DNA of 64,000 nt, from the NCBI GenBank assembly GCA_002508705.1, contig DAYL01000019.1:117182-181181 (forward strand), given 5' to 3'. The stretch comes from Methanoculleus sp. UBA374. GTDB taxonomy: Archaea > Halobacteriota > Methanomicrobia > Methanomicrobiales > Methanoculleaceae. The translations under genes were made by a program, and so were the position numbers. Within the stretch, counting starts at the first letter, position 1; each line of letters starts with the position of its first letter. The notes under the pieces are model-generated. The model was not told the origin of the DNA. It was given only the letters and a program-made list of their open reading frames with translations, and made no database searches. Shown piece by piece: positions 1 to 8,451 of this stretch.

Positions 1-98
1 CGGGAGGTGCACCCGGCGAAACGGCGGGTGCATGAGAAGAACGAAGTTCTTCGAAAGGCGTCCCCCTCCCGGCTGAGGTGTTTCGGGAGCACCTCTGA
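1..98. repeat. Hairpin-module repeat, copy 1 (cut by window edge)
   Basis: This stretch is built of short inverted repeats, for example GCACCCGGCGAAACGGCGGGTGC and AAGAACGAAGTTCTT, and ends in a GAGGTGCTCCCGAAACACC-type terminus on the minus strand. The same modules recur near 1.8, 18.4, 35.2, 61.0 and 63.7 kb. The left end lies outside the window. No coding sense was found. Confidence 0.6.
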
Positions 99-99
99 C

Positions 100-1140
100 T
101 CAAACGTGCTTCCTTGCGATATCCAGCATCACCTCTCCTATGGGTGTCATCAAAGTCCTGCTCCGTACCGATGCAAAACCTGCTTCGATCATGGAGCCGG
201 CAATTATCCCTTCATTCAGTCCCGGGTTATCCCAGTAAAGTGCAGGCATGAGCGTTCCGAGCACCATCTCTTTCGGTTTTGTTCCCTCGTCTGTTTTTCC
301 ATCTGAAAAACTGACAAAGACCCCGCCCGGGTTAAGAGAATCATGGATCTTCGTTATCACTTCGTTCATCCTGTCTTTGGCAAAATCGAGAGTCATCGAG
401 GCCCAGACCAGGTCATAGTCCTCACCGATAGGACCGGTGATGTAATCACCCTGCAAGACTTCTATCCTGTCGCTCATTTCATAATCTTCCACCACTCTCT
501 CGGCAACCCGGGCGACAGCCGGGCGGTCAAAGAGAACCGCAGTCATGGACGGATGGCTCATGGTCATCGATATGCCGAAGAGCCCCGGACCGCAGCCGAG
601 GTCGAGCATCTTCTTAAACGAAGGATACTCCGGCAACGAATATACAAGACGCGTTGCCAGCTGCACCATTCCTGAACGCTGGTAATTTACCGATAACTTC
701 GCCTGCCCTGCCCACATCTCTTCGGACTCCTGCGACCAGGACCTCACTATCTCCGGCATGCACCGTTCCCCCGGGCCGTTTCGTACAAGATTGCAGATAT
801 CGCCGGATGACATGTTGTACCACTGATAGCAGGACAACAAGAAATCTCCGAGATAGATGTCGTTTTTTACCGCAAGAAATTCATCTGCGACAGATGAATT
901 CTTAAACCGACCGTCTTTCTTCTCAATCAGGTCCAGTGAGGCCAGTGAATTCAGAAAAACTGAGGTTTTTGTGGGGTTAAGGTGCAGTCCTTCCGCCAGT
1001 TCTTCAGGGCTTTTCCACTCGGAGAGCTCCTGAAACACTCCCAGTTCTATTGCTGCAATGAATATATTTGTCTCCTGATTTGTGAGTAATCTGCCGTATA
1101 ATTCCTTGAAATCATTCTTTACTTCGGGTATTTTTTTCAT
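100..1140 (-). CDS. SAM-dependent O-methyltransferase with dimerisation domain
   Basis: This is a 346-residue class I methyltransferase of the plant-type/acetylserotonin O-methyltransferase layout. An N-terminal winged-helix dimerisation region covers about residues 15-85. A Rossmann domain follows, with the SAM-binding loop DLGCGPG at 180-186, an acidic strand end (LFDRP) and a post-motif (LNPGG). The start is favoured by a GGGGGT Shine-Dalgarno-like run just upstream. The substrate cannot be told from sequence; in methanogens such proteins often methylate small molecules. A fragment of an ABC exporter ATPase lies immediately upstream on the same strand, so the gene may once have belonged to a biosynthesis/export unit. 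Family call is firm, role is open. Confidence 0.85.
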   Translation of the reverse strand: MKKIPEVKNDFKELYGRLLTNQETNIFIAAIELGVFQELSEWKSPEELAEGLHLNPTKTSVFLNSLASLDLIEKKDGRFKNSSVADEFLAVKNDIYLGDFLLSCYQWYNMSSGDICNLVRNGPGERCMPEIVRSWSQESEEMWAGQAKLSVNYQRSGMVQLATRLVYSLPEYPSFKKMLDLGCGPGLFGISMTMSHPSMTAVLFDRPAVARVAERVVEDYEMSDRIEVLQGDYITGPIGEDYDLVWASMTLDFAKDRMNEVITKIHDSLNPGGVFVSFSDGKTDEGTKPKEMVLGTLMPALYWDNPGLNEGIIAGSMIEAGFASVRSRTLMTPIGEVMLDIARKHV

Positions 1141-1211
1141 GAATGTACCCCCGGGGAACTCGGTGTGCGAATGGGGGACTCAAGCGTCCATCCTCCCGCC
1201 ACCTCCTGTTT

Positions 1212-1412
1212 CTAATATCTCCTGAAGTACCGCCCCTTTTCTTTACAGGGCTCTTTATGTGGTCCGGATTCGGTAACTCTACCGTCTTTTGGCATAACTT
1301 TCCTGTCAACATCCGCGATAGTACTTACCCGGTGTGCCAGGATAGTAGCCCTCTTATGCCCGGCCGGTTCAATCATTCTTGAAAGACCGGGGCATTTTGC
1401 AGTTTCCATCAT
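1212..1412 (-). pseudogene. ABC exporter ATPase, C-terminal fragment
   Basis: The 66-residue frame contains TILAHRVSTIADVDRKV followed by DGRVTESGPHKE, which is the H-loop and C-terminal tail of MsbA/multidrug-type ABC ATPases (normally IAHRLSTI...D.GRIVE.G.H.EL). Walker A, signature motif and Walker B are absent, and nothing upstream continues the frame. It is therefore a remnant of the last tenth of a transporter gene. The call rests on motif recognition only. Confidence 0.6.
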
Positions 1413-1616
1413 TTATTCTCGTCCTTTTTTCCATTGATGCAAAGTTTCTGTGTTTTTACGAGAGCGGCTATGTTTCACCGCAGAATTCTGTCTTACCGCT
1501 TTTTTTCAACAGATTTTGAACTGCTGCCGATGCATTTGCCGCCATAATTTCTTTTCATTGTCGGGTGGATTGAATATTAGCCAAAATTATTTTGGATTTT
1601 TGCGGAAATTCAAAGT

Positions 1617-1888
1617 GAGGTCGTCCCAAAAATGTCTGCAAACCTTTGCTGTGCCTTGATCAGAGCACCCGTATGTCATGTGTTTTCCATCTGGGTCCGA
1701 ACAGAGGCCTAAATGGCGAAACGGCCTTTATCCTGATATCGCCACGCGAGGAACAACTGCCGGCACGGCGGGAGTTCGAGAAGACGGGGGGCTTTGAGTG
1801 AGCGACTGGTCGTAGAGCCGGAGCGCGAGAAACTCGAAGAGTTTCGAGTGGGTGTCCCCCTCCCAGCCGAGATGTTTTGGGCCGACCT
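1617..1888. repeat. Hairpin-module repeat element, copy 2, with terminal inverted repeats
   Basis: A 272-bp non-coding unit bounded by GAGGTCGTCCCAAAA on the left and TTTTGGGCCGACCT on the right (near-perfect terminal inverted repeats, one mismatch in 14). Inside are hairpin modules such as ACTGCCGGCACGGCGGGAGT and GAAACTCGAAGAGTTTC. The interior block TATCGCCAC.CG.GGAAC also occurs in the copies near 18.35 and 35.26 kb. The architecture resembles a MITE. No transposase frame lies inside. Confidence 0.65.
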
Positions 1889-1971
1889 AAATGCGTGCGG
1901 TAGTCTCTGCATATAGGTGTTCGCGGGCGTGGGATGGCCGAGGTAGGAGACTTATGAAGAAGTATCTCCCG

Positions 1972-2661
1972 TCAACTCTTTACAGGGTTCCCTGCAAACC
2001 CCACCGCCAGGCCCACGAAACCCGAGGTGAACGGCACGGTCGCACGGTCGAACCCCGATTCGGTCAGCATGTCCTGGAACTCCGAAACGGTGGTGAAACC
2101 GGGCATATTCGCCTCACGTTGCGCAATCATACCCCGGACAACGTCGTCGGGGGCTCTCCCACGTTTCATGTTCCGGCACCAGATCTCCCTCTGGATCTCC
2201 TCTTCCCAGTCGTGCCTGGCGCGGAAGATATCCCCGCAGATGAACCGCCCTCCGGGCGAAAGCGCCCGTAACGCCCGGCGGGCGACCAGAACCCGCTCCT
2301 CTTTTGAGACGTGGTGGAGGCAGAGCGAGGTGACGATCGCATCGTAGCGGCCCTCCGGCCATGCATCCCGGAGATCCTGTGCAAGAAACCTGACCTCCGC
2401 AAGTTCCGGCTTTGCCGCCGCCTTCTTCAGCATCTCCGGGGAGAGATCGATCCCGGTTATCTCCGCACCGGGACACTCCTCCCGTATCATCGCGGTGAGG
2501 ATTCCGGTCCCGCAGCCAAGCTCAAGGACCCGCCGGGGATGGGGAGGCAGGTAATCGACGATGGTGGCAAGGAGGAGAGGCTGGCCGGGAACGATAGCCC
2601 TGATGATACGGTCGTAGTCTTCCGCCTCCATGACTCCGTGGACCTGGTACGTTTCGTTCAT
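1972..2661 (-). CDS. Class I SAM-dependent methyltransferase
   Basis: A 229-residue methyltransferase with the glycine-rich SAM motif VLELGCGTG at residues 45-53, the acidic ribose-binding strand end GIDLSPEML at about 70-78, and the motif LSPGG near 134. It is the small single-domain Methyltransf_25/11 type seen in ubiquinone/sterol-like and many uncharacterised methyltransferases. It is transcribed divergently from the FmdE/ABC operon, 133 bp away, so the two may share a control region. The substrate is unknown. Confidence 0.85.
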   Translation of the reverse strand: MNETYQVHGVMEAEDYDRIIRAIVPGQPLLLATIVDYLPPHPRRVLELGCGTGILTAMIREECPGAEITGIDLSPEMLKKAAAKPELAEVRFLAQDLRDAWPEGRYDAIVTSLCLHHVSKEERVLVARRALRALSPGGRFICGDIFRARHDWEEEIQREIWCRNMKRGRAPDDVVRGMIAQREANMPGFTTVSEFQDMLTESGFDRATVPFTSGFVGLAVGFAGNPVKS

Positions 2662-2765
2662 CCTTCACCGGCCTTCCTGTACGATTGTTCTATGTCGTGA
2701 GAAAACTCCAGAATAGAGTGATAACTAATTGCATTCATTTCATACGTAATCTGAATGAACAATTA

Positions 2766-2773
2766 TTAAATAT
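2766..2773 (+). promoter_or_regulatory. Probable archaeal TATA box of the FmdE/ABC operon
   Basis: TTAAATAT in an AT-rich stretch of an otherwise GC-rich region, centred about 26 bp before the ATG at 2795. No Shine-Dalgarno sequence precedes that ATG, so the transcript may be leaderless. This is inferred from spacing only. Confidence 0.45.
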
Positions 2774-2794
2774 TATCTTTACAGACGCTAATCC

Positions 2795-3238
2795 ATGGAT
2801 GCAGAGACCCATTCTCACTGCAAATACTATAACATCAAAAACGACTTCTCCGTCGCCGACCTTGCCGCATTCCACGGCCACCTTGGCCCATATATCGTCC
2901 TTGGATACCGGATCGGGAAGTATGTCCGGAGTAACTTCTGTGGCGACCCGTTCAGGATGAAGGCCAGAGTCCACTGCGCCGGGACGCCTCCTCAGTCCTG
3001 TCTGGCAGACGGGGTCCAGCTCGGGAGCGGGTGTACGCTTGGGAAGCGTAACATCGAGATCGTCCCCTCGGAGACCGTCGCTTGCGTTTTTGAGGCGGAG
3101 GGGAGAAAGATTACCGTCATTCCGCGCCCGTTCCCCCTCCCGAAGCAGGATATGGACTACGAGGCTTCAATCGAGGCCGTGGCCGAGGAGATGTACTGCC
3201 AGCGCGACGATGAACTCTTCGACCTCTCCTCGTCCTGA
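2795..3238 (+). CDS. FmdE-type domain protein
   Basis: This 147-residue protein carries the FmdE signature: FHGHLGPYIVLGYRIG at 26-41 and PPQSCLADGVQLGSGCTLGK at 65-84. FmdE was named as subunit E of formylmethanofuran dehydrogenase (tungsten/molybdenum type), but the domain is also found in stand-alone proteins linked to metal uptake. Cys64-region residues, Cys69 and Cys80 and the two histidines of FHGH are plausible metal ligands. It is shorter than FmdE proteins that bear a C-terminal zinc ribbon, which is absent here. It heads a metal ABC transporter operon, six bases before the ATPase gene, which favours a metal-handling role over catalysis. Confidence 0.85.
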   Translation: MDAETHSHCKYYNIKNDFSVADLAAFHGHLGPYIVLGYRIGKYVRSNFCGDPFRMKARVHCAGTPPQSCLADGVQLGSGCTLGKRNIEIVPSETVACVFEAEGRKITVIPRPFPLPKQDMDYEASIEAVAEEMYCQRDDELFDLSSS

Positions 3239-3244
3239 AGGGCC

Positions 3245-3994
3245 ATGACTTCATCGGACCCTGTCATCAGGCTTGAGAACGTGTACACCGCTTATGAAGG
3301 GGCTGATCGCCCCACCCTGACGGACATCTCCCTCTCGATAGGAAAGGGGGAGTTCGTGGTGATAGGCGGCCCGAACGGGGCCGGGAAGACCACGCTGCTC
3401 GAGACAATCAACGGGATGCTCCCCATCACTCATGGGAGAACTATCGTATGCGGACAGGATGTGCGGGAGGACGGGGTGCAGGTGCGGTGCCGGGTCGGCT
3501 ACCTCCTCCAGAACTTTGCCTTTGATCCGCTTACACCGTTCACGGTCGAGGAGGTCGTCCTTATGGGGCGCTTCGGGATGATCGGACTCTTTCGGAAGCC
3601 CCGGACGGAGGACTACGAAGCGGTGGCAAGATCCTTGCAGTTGCTCGGCATCGAGGATCTCGCTGCCCGACCCATTGGACAACTCTCCGGCGGGCAGCAG
3701 CAGAAGGTGCTCATGGCGCAGAACCTGGCCCGCAATCCTGAGGTCCTCCTTCTGGATGAGCCCTTCTCCAACCTGGACATGTTTGCCCGGGAGGAGATCA
3801 ACCGCCTCCTCGCCATCCTTGTCCGGAGCGGGGTAACGGTGCTGATCGTCTCTCATGCCTTCGATGACCTGCCCGATGGGCCGGTGCGGGTTGTGGTGAT
3901 GCAGGAGGGGAAGATCGTGGCCAGCCGGGAGTGCTCCCCGGAAGAGGTAGAGCAGGTCGTCCGGAGTGCCGGAAAGGGGGCGTCGCATGCTTGA
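3245..3994 (+). CDS. ABC transporter ATP-binding protein, Zn/Mn (ZnuC-like) type
   Basis: A complete 249-residue ABC ATPase: Walker A GPNGAGKTT at 42-50, signature LSGGQQQ at 147-153, Walker B VLLLDEP at 167-173, D-loop SNLD and H-loop His near 204. It should power uptake of a divalent metal through the permease encoded next. Its end overlaps that permease start by 8 bp, showing co-translation. The family covers zinc, manganese and iron chelate importers; sequence alone does not fix the metal. Confidence 0.9.
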   Translation: MTSSDPVIRLENVYTAYEGADRPTLTDISLSIGKGEFVVIGGPNGAGKTTLLETINGMLPITHGRTIVCGQDVREDGVQVRCRVGYLLQNFAFDPLTPFTVEEVVLMGRFGMIGLFRKPRTEDYEAVARSLQLLGIEDLAARPIGQLSGGQQQKVLMAQNLARNPEVLLLDEPFSNLDMFAREEINRLLAILVRSGVTVLIVSHAFDDLPDGPVRVVVMQEGKIVASRECSPEEVEQVVRSAGKGASHA

Positions 3995-4817
3995 GTTCAT
4001 CATTCAGAACAACATCGTCTGCCATGCCGTGGAGGCCATGCTCTTCGCTTCCGTCGCCTGCGCCGTCCTCAGCGTGATCATCACCCAGGTGCAGATCTCC
4101 TCCATCGGGTTTACCATGGCCCATGCTGCCTTTGCCGGCGCGGCGGTGGGGATGTTCCTCTCCCTCAATCCGACCGTCTGTTCCATCGTCACCGGAATCG
4201 GCGTCGCCTTCCTCATCGGCCCGCTCTCGGATAAGGCCCGGGTCTCTCCCGATACGGCGCTCGGGCTGCTGTTCGGGATCTGCATGGCCGTGGCCATCTT
4301 CTTCATCGCCTACATGCAGACCCTCGGGCAGGGATTCTCCGCCATGGGCCTCCTCTTCGGGGACGTTATCTCTCTCTACCGCGAGGAGGTATACCTTCTC
4401 GCAGCCATCTGTATCGTGGCGATCGCCGTTATCGTTATCCTCTACAAGGAGATCACCGCGATCATCTTCGACAAGCGGATTGCAGAGTCGGTCGGGGTCC
4501 GGGTGAAACCGGTTTATTATGCGATGCTCTTTGTCATTGCACTCACCGTCTCTTTCTGCCTCCCCATCATCGGGGGCCTCCTCCTCTACGTCTGGCTGGT
4601 TACTCCGGCGGCAGTCGCTCTCCAGTTCTGCAACCGGCTGTCCGCGATGTTCGTGGTCGCGCCGATTGTGGCTGCAGTAGTCAGCATATCCGGCGCCCTC
4701 GTCGGCCTGGAATATTCCCTCCCGGTCGCCCCCCTGACCGCCGTTCTCTTCTCCGTCGTCTTCATCGTCGCGGTGTTCCTCTCTCCCCGGCGGCGCGTCA
4801 CGTTTCGAAAAACTTAA
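3987..4817 (+). CDS. Metal ABC transporter permease (ZnuB-like)
   Basis: A 276-residue polytopic membrane protein of the ABC-3 family, with about eight or nine hydrophobic segments and the family-like stretch FCLPIIGGLLLYVWLVTPAA near the C-terminus. I chose the ATG at 3987 over a GTG at 3966, because a GGGGG run sits 6 bases upstream and the N-terminus then begins directly with MLEFIIQNN as in relatives. It forms the membrane channel for the ATPase at 3245 and the binding protein at 4843. Confidence 0.88.
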   Translation: MLEFIIQNNIVCHAVEAMLFASVACAVLSVIITQVQISSIGFTMAHAAFAGAAVGMFLSLNPTVCSIVTGIGVAFLIGPLSDKARVSPDTALGLLFGICMAVAIFFIAYMQTLGQGFSAMGLLFGDVISLYREEVYLLAAICIVAIAVIVILYKEITAIIFDKRIAESVGVRVKPVYYAMLFVIALTVSFCLPIIGGLLLYVWLVTPAAVALQFCNRLSAMFVVAPIVAAVVSISGALVGLEYSLPVAPLTAVLFSVVFIVAVFLSPRRRVTFRKT

Positions 4818-4842
4818 TATTAAAGTCATAACTATTCTCAAT

Positions 4843-5826
4843 ATGTATAAAATTCATATTTTATCTCTCCTACTATTCTTGCTTTTCATAACACCGGGGG
4901 CGAGTGCCCTTTCGGTGGTCTCCACGACTACCGTTCTCTGGGACCCCGCCCAGTATATCGGCGGAGAGAAGGTCGAGGCCATCTACATAGCCGATCCGAC
5001 CATCTGCCCCCACATGCAGGCAGACATCATCCCAAACCGTATCCAGCTGGAGAAGGACTTCATCCGTGATGCCGACCTCTTCGTTGCCCACAACGGGTCG
5101 GTCGATCAGTCCTATGTGATGCCGTATGTCTCCGACTTCATGGCTGCCAACGACTACGGCACGGTCGAGTGGGTGACCCTTGAGAATCCCTCTATGACCT
5201 GGAACACGCCGTCGGGAGCAAAAACCCTCTCCCGCGAGGTAGCGGGATGGCTGATCGCTGCAGACCCGGCAAACCGGACCTACTACGAGGCGCGGCTGAA
5301 CGATTACCTTGCAGAGATCGACGCTGCGGATCTGACCTCGGAGGAACGGGAGGCAATTCCCGGACGGGATGCCGTAGTGATGGTCTGGCAGCAGGATGCG
5401 GCGATCGAGTGGCTCGGACTGAACCTGGTGTCCATCTATGCACCGGACTTCTATCAGGGCGGACGATTCACGCCGCAGGCCGTCGTCAGCGATATCTACA
5501 ACAATCCCGAAAAATACCGGAACGTGAAGTACGTCATCGAGAACATGCAGTCGGGAGAACTGGCAAAGGGCCTTGAGGAGGCGCTTCACGACAACGGGGT
5601 GCCTGCGGAACGGGTCATATTCACCAACTTCCCCAAGTCGCTCCCGGGCGTCGACTCGCTCCCCGACGTCATCCGCTACAACAAGGGCCTGGTCACCCCG
5701 GTGCAGGCTGCGTCGGAAGAGGCGGCTGCCGCATCGGCAGAGACCAGAGCCCCGCTCCCCGGAACCCTGGCCGTTGCGGCGGTCTTGGGAGGCGGCGCCC
5801 TCTTACTGTTCGCCCGGAGGCGGTAG
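4843..5826 (+). CDS. Metal-binding substrate-binding protein (ZnuA-like), membrane anchored
   Basis: A 327-residue exported protein. Residues 1-22 form a signal peptide (MYKIHILSLLLFLLF...). The mature part follows the cluster A-1/ZnuA fold, with candidate metal ligands His57 (ICPHMQAD) and His83 (FVAHNGSVDQ). The C-terminus, after an Ala/Glu-rich linker, is a hydrophobic segment capped by RRR (PLPGTLAVAAVLGGGALLLF), which resembles archaeal PGF-CTERM-type sorting tails and would tether the protein to the cell surface. It delivers the metal to the permease at 3987. Last gene of the four-gene operon. Confidence 0.87.
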   Translation: MYKIHILSLLLFLLFITPGASALSVVSTTTVLWDPAQYIGGEKVEAIYIADPTICPHMQADIIPNRIQLEKDFIRDADLFVAHNGSVDQSYVMPYVSDFMAANDYGTVEWVTLENPSMTWNTPSGAKTLSREVAGWLIAADPANRTYYEARLNDYLAEIDAADLTSEEREAIPGRDAVVMVWQQDAAIEWLGLNLVSIYAPDFYQGGRFTPQAVVSDIYNNPEKYRNVKYVIENMQSGELAKGLEEALHDNGVPAERVIFTNFPKSLPGVDSLPDVIRYNKGLVTPVQAASEEAAAASAETRAPLPGTLAVAAVLGGGALLLFARRR

Positions 5827-5868
5827 TAACTACTCTCCCTGCTATCTTTTGACTATGGAGGAAAAGTC

Positions 5869-5997
5869 ATGGAGCCACAGAGTGAACTCAAGAAAACCGG
5901 CGTATCGCCGTCGAACTGCCGGGATGGTGGGGATACCTGCCAGGAGATTGCATCTGGATGCCGTATCGCCACCGTTTCCTGGAAGAGAGCATCATGA
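5869..5997 (+). CDS. Small cysteine-containing protein upstream of trmO
   Basis: A 42-codon frame (MEPQSELKKTGVSPSNC...) with three cysteines in the pattern C-x6-C-x6-C. It has an excellent Shine-Dalgarno GGAGG at 5857-5861, seven bases before its ATG. Its stop overlaps the trmO start as ATGA, the usual sign of translational coupling. It is too short for family assignment, and may be a leader peptide or a small metal-binding protein. Unrecognised. Confidence 0.45.
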   Translation: MEPQSELKKTGVSPSNCRDGGDTCQEIASGCRIATVSWKRAS

Positions 5998-6397
5998 ATG
6001 TCGACCTGAATCCCATCGGGTACGTCTCTTCGCCGTATATGAAGAAGGAGGATGCCCCGCGGCAGGGCAGGCTGACCGACACCGAAGCTGAGATCGTCAT
6101 CGACGAGCGGTACCTCCCCGGCCTATTCAGGAGCGAGGAGAAGAAGCACCTCTTCGTGCTCTGCTGGTTCGACCGGGCCGACCGGAGCGTGCTCCGCGCA
6201 ACGCCCCCGCACAACCCGGTGGAGCACGGCGTCTTTGCGACCCGCTCCCCCAATCGACCGAACCCGATCACCTCTCGCTCGTCGACATCGTCGACATAAC
6301 GGGCGGGAGAGTCCGGGTCCGGGGGCTGGATGCCCTCGACGGGACGCCGGTCCTCGATATCAAACCCTATTCGGAGGAGATCGACTGCCCGAAGTGA
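5994..6397 (+). pseudogene. trmO: tRNA (N6-threonylcarbamoyladenosine-37) methyltransferase TrmO-like, frameshifted
   Basis: The first frame (5994 to about 6270) encodes the TrmO/TsaA (UPF0066) fold, including PVEHGVFATRSPNRPNPI, the SAM-site signature. The reading then switches by one base: the continuing sequence LSLVDIVDITGGRVRVRG...VLDIKPY, ending in DCPK at 6397, lies in the next frame. Where relatives read NPIGLSLV, this DNA reads ATCACCTCTCG, so one base seems lost near 6270. TrmO methylates t6A37 in tRNAs reading ANN codons. This is either a true pseudogene or a one-base sequencing error; both halves are otherwise well conserved. Confidence 0.8.
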
Positions 6398-6746
6398 GGG
6401 GATGCGAACAGAGGTCCGGCAGTTTGCATATCCGGATGGTATTAGAACATTTTTACGGATTGCCCCAGATGCGCTCCGGTGTTTGAAGGGTACCGGGTGA
6501 CCGGAAGCAGCCTTGCAAAAGAGCGGACCTTCACTTCAATCCGGTCGGCCGTGCCGTGTCGGCAAGCATGGGATCAGCGTGACGCCGGGTGTTCGGGCCG
6601 CATGAACGGCATCCGCTCCCGGACCCGCGGGGATATGGGCATGCCGCCCGATGGACGTATCTTTGAATCTTACGGCATCATCCACGCGGCCGAAACGTCC
6701 GGGAAGGACACCGCCCGCCTTCTCCGTCGGTGTCGGTCTTTTTCAT
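6398..6746. other. Stretch without a recognisable gene
   Basis: Several short frames cross here on both strands, none with recognisable motifs or good ribosome binding sites. The minus-strand frame ending in this stretch continues the decayed methyltransferase described next, but loses similarity. Confidence 0.4.
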
Positions 6747-7241
6747 AGAGAGGGCGCAGTCGCTGCAGGTCGGCATGAAAATCTTTTTCCGGCCTGATTA
6801 CGAATCCGCCTTTTCCCACCAGATCTTCACCCGGGTCGAATCCCCCGGGACGATAACGGAATCTCCCCAGACCTGACATACCGCCCCAGGTACCGCCTGA
6901 GCACCTCTTTCTGCTCCCCGGTCACGAAAAACACCTCGGCGCGAAGTAGTCGACCGCCTCGTCGAGGTCGGCAAAACGGTTGACGTGCCGGAGGGGGAAT
7001 GTCTCGATATTCGGATAAATGCCCATCGAATACAGCACATTGTAGAGGGTGTCACACTTGGGGGAGGAGGCATACGGCGAGCCGTGGAGGATAGGCCAGA
7101 GTTCCCGCGACATCGCGTCCCATGATATCGGCGTGGTATTCCCCCACAGGGCAGCATTGCGGACCCCGGCTTTCGAGACCGTCGAGATGAGCACCACGGG
7201 AAGCGGCAGGGCGTTTTCAGTTTGTGCGGCGATAGTTGCAT
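6747..7241 (-). pseudogene. Decayed SAM methyltransferase C-terminus, with flavin-reductase-like lead
   Basis: Reading 7197 to 6922 on the minus strand gives ...CDTLYNVLYSMGIYPNIE and RFADLDEAVDYF, and a second frame continues STRVKIWWEKADS. Both match the C-terminal region of methanogen class I methyltransferases. The SAM-binding half is missing. The first 30 residues (PVVLISTVSKAGVRNAALWG) look instead like the N-terminus of a flavin reductase family protein, so the locus may join remains of two genes. At least one frameshift lies near 6925. Confidence 0.5.
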
Positions 7242-7463
7242 GAGTATGACTATTTAAAGATTATTACTACTCCCGTCAGCCCCCCGTCATAACCGGAGAA
7301 CCGGTAGGTACGGAACGTGTCCCTGCAGTCATGTGCTACTAATATTACGTTATATCATATATTTTGGAATTCTAAGGCTGAAATATAATTATTTATTAGA
7401 TTGTAAATCCAGAGTCTTCGTATCTCCAGGACGCGCTGCCGTGCAGAGATCCCGGGAAAAGCC
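7242..7463. promoter_or_regulatory. AT-rich upstream region of the COG3366-like gene
   Basis: The stretch 7335-7405 is strongly AT-rich (TTATATCATATATTTTGG; AAATATAATTATTTATTAG) within GC-rich surroundings. It contains several TATA-like octamers that could drive the membrane protein gene at 7464. No operator symmetry stands out. Confidence 0.35.
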
Positions 7464-8423
7464 ATGTACGAGAGTATCATTCAAACGGTGGTGCTGGCGG
7501 CCGATCTGCTCGGCGAAACGGTCCCGATGATGATCATCGGCGTCTTCCTGGCCGAAGTGCTCGTCGCCCTGAATATCGCCGGGAGGATTGCGGCTATCTC
7601 CCGCCCGCTTACCTCGTTCGCCTGTCTGAAGGAGGAGTGCGGTACCAGTTTTCTCATGGCCTTCGTCTCCCCCCCTGCCGCCAATTCCATGCTGGTGGAC
7701 TATCATACAAAGGAGATCATCACCCAAAAGGAACTGATCATCGCAGCCGCCATGAACTCGTTTCCGACGGTCGTCATGCACTGGCGCTACCTCCTCCCGG
7801 TCTACATCCCGCTCCTTGGTATCCCCGGCCTCATCTACTTCGGCCTGTTGATGTTCGTCGGCCTAGCAAAGACTGTGGTTATCATGGTCGTCGGCCGGAC
7901 CGTTCTCGACCCCCCTCCACGCATCCCGGTCGGTCCCGCGGAGGAACCGGCCGTCACGACGTTCCGGGAAGCACTGCGAACGGCGTGTACGTCCTCCAGA
8001 AAGGTCCTCGGGCGCCTGCTCTCGGTCACCGTCCCCACCATCATCATCGTCGCGTTTCTCCTCAACGCGGGCGTCTTTGACCGGCTTGCCGGGATGATGC
8101 AGGGCGCCGGAGCGGTCTTTCCCGTGCCCCCGGAAGGTTTCGCCATCATCGCGGCCCAGTTCGGCAGTTTCGTAGCAAGCGCGGGCGTCGCGTCCGCCCT
8201 GCTCGCCGCGGGTGATATGACCTGGCAGCAGGTCATCCTCACCCTGCTCGTCGGCAACGTCCTCACCAGTGTAACGCGGGGTATCCGCTGGCTTGGTTCA
8301 TCCTACGTGGCGATCTTCGGGTTGCGGACCGGGACGGAGGTTATGCTCATCTCGACGGTACTCAGGAACGGCATCATGGTCATCCTGGTCGTGGTGCTGG
8401 CTTACGGGTTTGGGTGGGGGTGA
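7464..8423 (+). CDS. Nucleoside-recognition (Gate) domain membrane protein, COG3366-like
   Basis: A 319-residue integral membrane protein with about eight hydrophobic segments in two halves, separated by a soluble linker near residues 148-180 (PPPRIPVGPAEEPAVTTFRE). The halves resemble the Gate/nucleoside recognition domain proteins of COG3366, widespread in methanogens and of unknown transport substrate. Conserved-looking polar spots inside membrane segments include SPPAANSM (near 69-76) and the second-half GSFVASAGVASALLAAGD. It stands alone between two decayed regions. Confidence 0.7.
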   Translation: MYESIIQTVVLAADLLGETVPMMIIGVFLAEVLVALNIAGRIAAISRPLTSFACLKEECGTSFLMAFVSPPAANSMLVDYHTKEIITQKELIIAAAMNSFPTVVMHWRYLLPVYIPLLGIPGLIYFGLLMFVGLAKTVVIMVVGRTVLDPPPRIPVGPAEEPAVTTFREALRTACTSSRKVLGRLLSVTVPTIIIVAFLLNAGVFDRLAGMMQGAGAVFPVPPEGFAIIAAQFGSFVASAGVASALLAAGDMTWQQVILTLLVGNVLTSVTRGIRWLGSSYVAIFGLRTGTEVMLISTVLRNGIMVILVVVLAYGFGWG

Positions 8424-8451
8424 TCGCCTTCCCGACGATTCTCTCCGCATC

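Noticed and set aside
3251..4841. Two long minus-strand frames (250 and 347 codons) opposite the ABC transporter genes
   Set aside because: They are antisense to an ATPase and permease with complete motifs, show Asp/Arg/Gly-rich low-complexity translation and have no ribosome sites. They are GC-rich shadow frames.
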